Below, piece after piece: positions 6,200 to 8,714 of a stretch of 8,714 nt of DNA. The position numbers and the translations under genes are program-made. Location of the stretch: NCBI GenBank assembly GCA_017601265.1, contig JAFNJA010000082.1:1-8714 (forward strand), in the 5' to 3' direction. The stretch's first letter is position 1. Each line of letters starts with the position of its first letter. The notes below the pieces were generated by a model that had not been told where the DNA came from, did not search any database, and saw nothing but the letters and a program-made list of their open reading frames with translations. This DNA is from Candidatus Brockarchaeota archaeon (lineage in GTDB: Archaea > Thermoproteota > EX4484-205 > DTQO01).

Positions 6200-7441
6200 A
6201 TGACCGATTCAAGAAAACTGGCTGCCCTGTGCCGACTCGGGAGGTGGGATGCCGCGGATTCGGAGGCCCAAAGAACGACCGGATTCGGCTTCCAAAAAGG
6301 AAGCGATTCGGAACGCAACGGGGGCGCCAAGGAACTTGAACTTGAAAAGGTCTGGACGTTGGGCGAGGGGACCGAAAGGGACAATTGCGGCTGGTCAAAC
6401 TCCGGGCAAAACTTGTTCGAGTCCATAGCCGCGTCCGGGGCATTCCGCGCGGCCACCCCCAGGGGCTCTTGCACGCTATTGAAAACCCTATACACCAACG
6501 CCTGCAATTCGGACTGCGCCTACTGCATCAACTCAAACCGATCAAGGGAGACTTACAGCTACACGCCAGAGGAACTCGCCAGGGTCTTCAACCAACTCCA
6601 CCAAAGAAAGATGGTGCAGGGCCTCTTCCTGAGCTCGGCGATGGGGGCGGACCAAGAGTCCACGATGGACGAGATGATCCAGGCCGTCGAGATCCTGAGG
6701 GCGAGGTACGCGTACAAAGGGTACGTCCACCTCAAGATACTCCCGGGGTCCAGCCGCTACCAGGTTAAGAGGGCCGTCGACCTCGCGGACAGGGTGAGCC
6801 TGAACGTGGAAGAACCGAGCGGAAGCAGGCTTGCGGAGGTGTCGACGACAAAGGACTACGAGATAGACATACTCAGGAGGCAGGCTTGGGTCAAGGAATT
6901 GGCTCCTCGCCCGGCAGGAGGCCAGGCGACCCAGCTAGTCGTCGGAGCCGCGGAAGAAACCGACCGGGAAATCGTCGACCGGATGCGAAAGCTTTACGAA
7001 GAGGCGTCCGTGAGGCGGGTTCACTACTCCGCCTTCGAACCTGTTCCGGGCACGAGGCTCCAGGATAGGAGAGCGGCCCCTTCCTGGAGGGAACGCAGGC
7101 TCTACCAGGTGGATTGGCTGTACAGGGTTTACCGTTTCCCTATGGAAGAGATACTTGAGGCCCTGGTTGGAGACTTCCTGCCGAACAGGGACCCGAAGAT
7201 CGCATTGGCTCGATTGCGCTTGGAAAGGCCCCTGGAGGTCAACGACGCCAGCAGGGAGGAGCTCCTCAGGGTCCCGGGGATCGGTCCAAAAAGCGCCAAC
7301 AGGATCCTTTCGCTCCAAAGGAAAGGCGTGAGGATCCGGTCGAGGAGGCAGCTGGCGGAGGCAGGGGTCGTGCTCGGAAGGGCTCTGCCGTTCATAAAGT
7401 TGGACGGCAACCGCCAAGAAACGCTCAAAGGCTGGTTGTGA
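6200..7441 (+). CDS. radical SAM protein with C-terminal helix-hairpin-helix (putative DNA modification/repair type)
   Basis: This 413-residue protein belongs to the radical SAM enzymes annotated as putative DNA modification/repair proteins (TIGR03916-like), often encoded beside a uracil-DNA-glycosylase-like partner. The iron-sulfur motif is CNSDCAYC (102-109, CX3CX2C), preceded by LLKTLYTNA and followed by TPEELARVFNQL and QGLFLSSAMG. GYVHLKILPG and LADRVSLNVEEPSG match the family's barrel strands. A helix-hairpin-helix, REELLRVPGIGPKSANRILS (352-371), is a sequence-independent DNA-binding element. Radical SAM chemistry on nucleic acid is the expected role, but no reaction is known for the group. 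The segment between MTDSRKLAAL and the cysteines is long (about 90 residues) and charged in the middle. Start choice: the frame has ATG at 6170 and 6200. The later one puts the family's KL-x-x-L near the N terminus and has GGGGG nine bases upstream. No glycosylase partner is present in this window. Confidence 0.87.
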   Translation: MTDSRKLAALCRLGRWDAADSEAQRTTGFGFQKGSDSERNGGAKELELEKVWTLGEGTERDNCGWSNSGQNLFESIAASGAFRAATPRGSCTLLKTLYTNACNSDCAYCINSNRSRETYSYTPEELARVFNQLHQRKMVQGLFLSSAMGADQESTMDEMIQAVEILRARYAYKGYVHLKILPGSSRYQVKRAVDLADRVSLNVEEPSGSRLAEVSTTKDYEIDILRRQAWVKELAPRPAGGQATQLVVGAAEETDREIVDRMRKLYEEASVRRVHYSAFEPVPGTRLQDRRAAPSWRERRLYQVDWLYRVYRFPMEEILEALVGDFLPNRDPKIALARLRLERPLEVNDASREELLRVPGIGPKSANRILSLQRKGVRIRSRRQLAEAGVVLGRALPFIKLDGNRQETLKGWL

Positions 7442-7591
7442 GCCGCGCCTGCTTGCGCGCCCCTTTACCTCGAACGGAACACTAGTGCGCGATAAGTTTC
7501 AACCAAGGGAATCTGGATTTTTAACATTGCCTTGGACGCCGCCCATTACTCCGCGGCTCGCGATTTTGCGGGTAATCTTCCGTCCAGGCGC
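7442..7591. other. convergent intergenic region with possible T-rich termination site
   Basis: The radical SAM gene and the HAD gene both end into this 150-bp spacer. A run of five T (7518-7522, in GGATTTTTAAC) 77 nt after the radical SAM stop is the only termination-like signal on the plus strand. No clear T run follows the HAD stop on the minus strand. Nothing else is apparent. Confidence 0.25.
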
Positions 7592-8251
7592 CTAAAGCAA
7601 TTCGGCCAATTCCTTGGCGACCAGGTTGGGCTTTAGCCCGCGCAATTGATCTACCGTGTGCTTTCCCGAAGCCACCGCTATGGTAAAGCAGCCCGCGGCC
7701 ATCGCCGCGGCAACGTCGTGGATCGAGTCCCCTATCACCAAGCTTTTGCTGGTCGAAGCGCCCCCCTTGGCGGCGGCCTTGACGAAAACGTCGGGATTGG
7801 GTTTGCCCTCGGCGACGTCCTCGGCCGTGACCATCCGCTCGAAGAAGCCCGCCAAGCCGGAAGCTTTCAAGATCTTCTCGACGTTTTCCAAGGTCGTCGA
7901 AGAAGCCAGAACTACGGGCAGGCCGAGCCTTTTCAGCTCCTTGAGGAGCTCCGCCGCGCCCGGGAGCGGGCGGACTTCCCCCAGCAATTGGGCGAGGACG
8001 TCCTCCTTCCTCTTTGCGTAGAAAGCGAGCTCCGATTCGCTTATTTCGGGCACGATCGCGCGCAGGACGTCCGCGGCCGTCCGCCCCATGTTTTGCTCGA
8101 TGAGTTCCACCGGGACGTCGGCGCCGATCTCTTTGGCTACCCTGACGAACGCTTCCACGTGGATCCCCAGGGTGTCAACGAGGGTTCCGTCGAGGTCGAG
8201 TATGACGCACTCGATCCCCCATCGCTCGATTATTGCCCCGATGCTTGGCAT
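7592..8251 (-). CDS. HAD-superfamily hydrolase, phosphoglycolate phosphatase/beta-phosphoglucomutase-like
   Basis: This 219-residue cytoplasmic enzyme has all four haloacid dehalogenase motifs in order. Motif I is DLDGTLVDT (19-27), with nucleophile Asp19 and acid/base Asp21. Motif II is VVLASSTT (113-120), with Ser117 or Ser118. Motif III is the lysine in EGKPNPD (Lys150). Motif IV is GDSIHD (174-179), with the Mg-binding Asp175 and Asp179. A helical cap of about 70 residues lies between motifs I and II, as in subfamily I phosphatases. Length and layout fit phosphoglycolate phosphatase, beta-phosphoglucomutase or small sugar-phosphate phosphatases. The motifs alone do not separate these, and a mutase would normally show a conserved cap-domain His/Lys that I cannot confirm. 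The ATG leaves 12 residues before the first strand (ECVILDLDG). The gene is divergent from a glycosidase-like gene, so a sugar phosphate is a reasonable substrate guess. It stops with TAG. Confidence 0.92.
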   Translation of the reverse strand: MPSIGAIIERWGIECVILDLDGTLVDTLGIHVEAFVRVAKEIGADVPVELIEQNMGRTAADVLRAIVPEISESELAFYAKRKEDVLAQLLGEVRPLPGAAELLKELKRLGLPVVLASSTTLENVEKILKASGLAGFFERMVTAEDVAEGKPNPDVFVKAAAKGGASTSKSLVIGDSIHDVAAAMAAGCFTIAVASGKHTVDQLRGLKPNLVAKELAELL

Positions 8252-8273
8252 TTTCTAGACATCCGCGCGACCA

Positions 8274-8299
8274 GGTTAAATGGCAACTCATTTTATATG
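8274..8299. promoter_or_regulatory. bidirectional promoter between HAD and GH67N/DUF4838 genes
   Basis: The 71-bp spacer contains two AT-rich elements. TTTTATATG (8291-8299, plus) is centred about 28 nt before the ATG at 8323. CATTTAACC (8274-8282, minus) is centred about 27 nt before the ATG at 8251. Each distance suits a TATA box driving a leaderless transcript. The first element also reads ATATAAAA on the minus strand, so it may serve either direction. Confidence 0.55.
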
Positions 8300-8322
8300 T
8301 TGCTAAGTCGTCTTAGCGAGGC

Positions 8323-8714
8323 ATGGAAGCCATAACGCTGGCGAAGGACGGCAAGACCGATTACAACATCGTCGTTTCCAGTTCGTGCTCGGCGTCCGAA
8401 AGACACGCCGCGGTCGAGCTGAAGATCTTCCTGAACGCCATCTCCTCTGCAGATTTCAACTTGGTCGACGACAAGGAAAAGGAAACCGAGAGCGAGATCC
8501 TCGTCGGGGAAAGCGGGCGTTTCGCGGATCTTCGCCTCGGCATGGATCTCCCGAGGTTGGGGGAAGAAGGGTTCGCCATCAAGACGCGCGGGAGGCGGCT
8601 CGTGATCGCCGGCGGAAGGAGGAGGGGGACGATGTACGGAACTTACACGTTCCTCGAGAAGTACCTCGGTTGCAGGTGGTTTTCTTCTAAAGTGAGCAAG
8701 ATCCCAAAAATGCG
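8323..8714 (+). CDS. GH67 N-terminal-domain/DUF4838-type glycosidase-like protein, N-terminal part
   Basis: The first 130 codons of a longer gene cut by the window end are present. They form the alpha-glucuronidase (GH67) N-terminal-like domain that precedes a DUF4838 or glycosidase barrel. It starts with a beta strand (DYNIVVSSSCS, 13-23) and a helix SERHAAVELKIFLNAI (25-40). Next come the strand SEILVGESGRF (57-67), EEGFAIKTRGRRLVIAGG (81-98) and the signature RRGTMYGTYTFLEKYLGCRW (100-119). These accessory domains pack against the catalytic barrel; the reaction and substrate depend on the missing part. There is no signal peptide, so the product is probably cytoplasmic. The ATG has a good TATA-like site 28 nt upstream and no ribosome-binding site, fitting leaderless expression. 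It may cooperate with the GH20-like gene at the other edge of the window, though 7.8 kb separates them. Confidence 0.8.
   Translation, partial: MEAITLAKDGKTDYNIVVSSSCSASERHAAVELKIFLNAISSADFNLVDDKEKETESEILVGESGRFADLRLGMDLPRLGEEGFAIKTRGRRLVIAGGRRRGTMYGTYTFLEKYLGCRWFSSKVSKIPKM

Noticed and set aside
7646..8335. 229-codon plus-strand frame antisense to the HAD gene
   Set aside because: The minus-strand frame has all four HAD motifs in order; the antisense frame is a compositional by-product.

Overview
The window looks archaeal. Several start codons have an AT-rich, TATA-like element about 27-30 nt upstream and no clear Shine-Dalgarno sequence, which is the usual layout of leaderless archaeal transcripts. 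The DNA is GC-rich (estimated by eye). The gene content would suit an archaeon of the Thermoproteota/Bathyarchaeia-Brockarchaeota kind that lives on plant-type glycans: two putative glycosidase genes, a Gfo/Idh/MocA dehydrogenase, a drug/metabolite exporter and a radical SAM-HhH protein. The lineage is an inference. No rRNA or tRNA marker is present.

Layout. Positions 1-461 (+) hold the C-terminal end of a GH20-like glycosidase. A 474-bp gap follows, with no intact gene but with protein-like minus-strand remnants. Positions 936-1997 (-) encode a Gfo/Idh/MocA oxidoreductase, divergent from a class I/II PLP aminotransferase at 2296-3441 (+). The aminotransferase ends in a 54-bp convergent overlap with an EamA (DMT-superfamily) permease at 3388-4392 (-). 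Behind the permease, on the same strand, is a phytoene-desaturase-like FAD oxidoreductase (4458-5936, -, TTG start). Divergent from that is a radical SAM protein with a C-terminal helix-hairpin-helix (6200-7441, +). A HAD-superfamily phosphatase (7592-8251, -) and the N-terminal part of a GH67N/DUF4838-type glycosidase-like protein (8323-8714, +) share a 71-bp bidirectional promoter region.

How the genes may work together. The two edge genes and the Gfo/Idh dehydrogenase suggest glycan breakdown followed by redox handling of sugars. The aminotransferase-permease pair could make or clear an amino compound and move it across the membrane. The CrtI-like oxidase and radical SAM protein have no obvious pathway partners here. 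Every gene is separated from its neighbour by a change of strand, except the oxidoreductase-permease pair, so most are probably transcribed singly. I see no CRISPR array, insertion sequence, integrase, toxin-antitoxin pair or defence cassette. No clearly new multi-gene system can be supported from this window.
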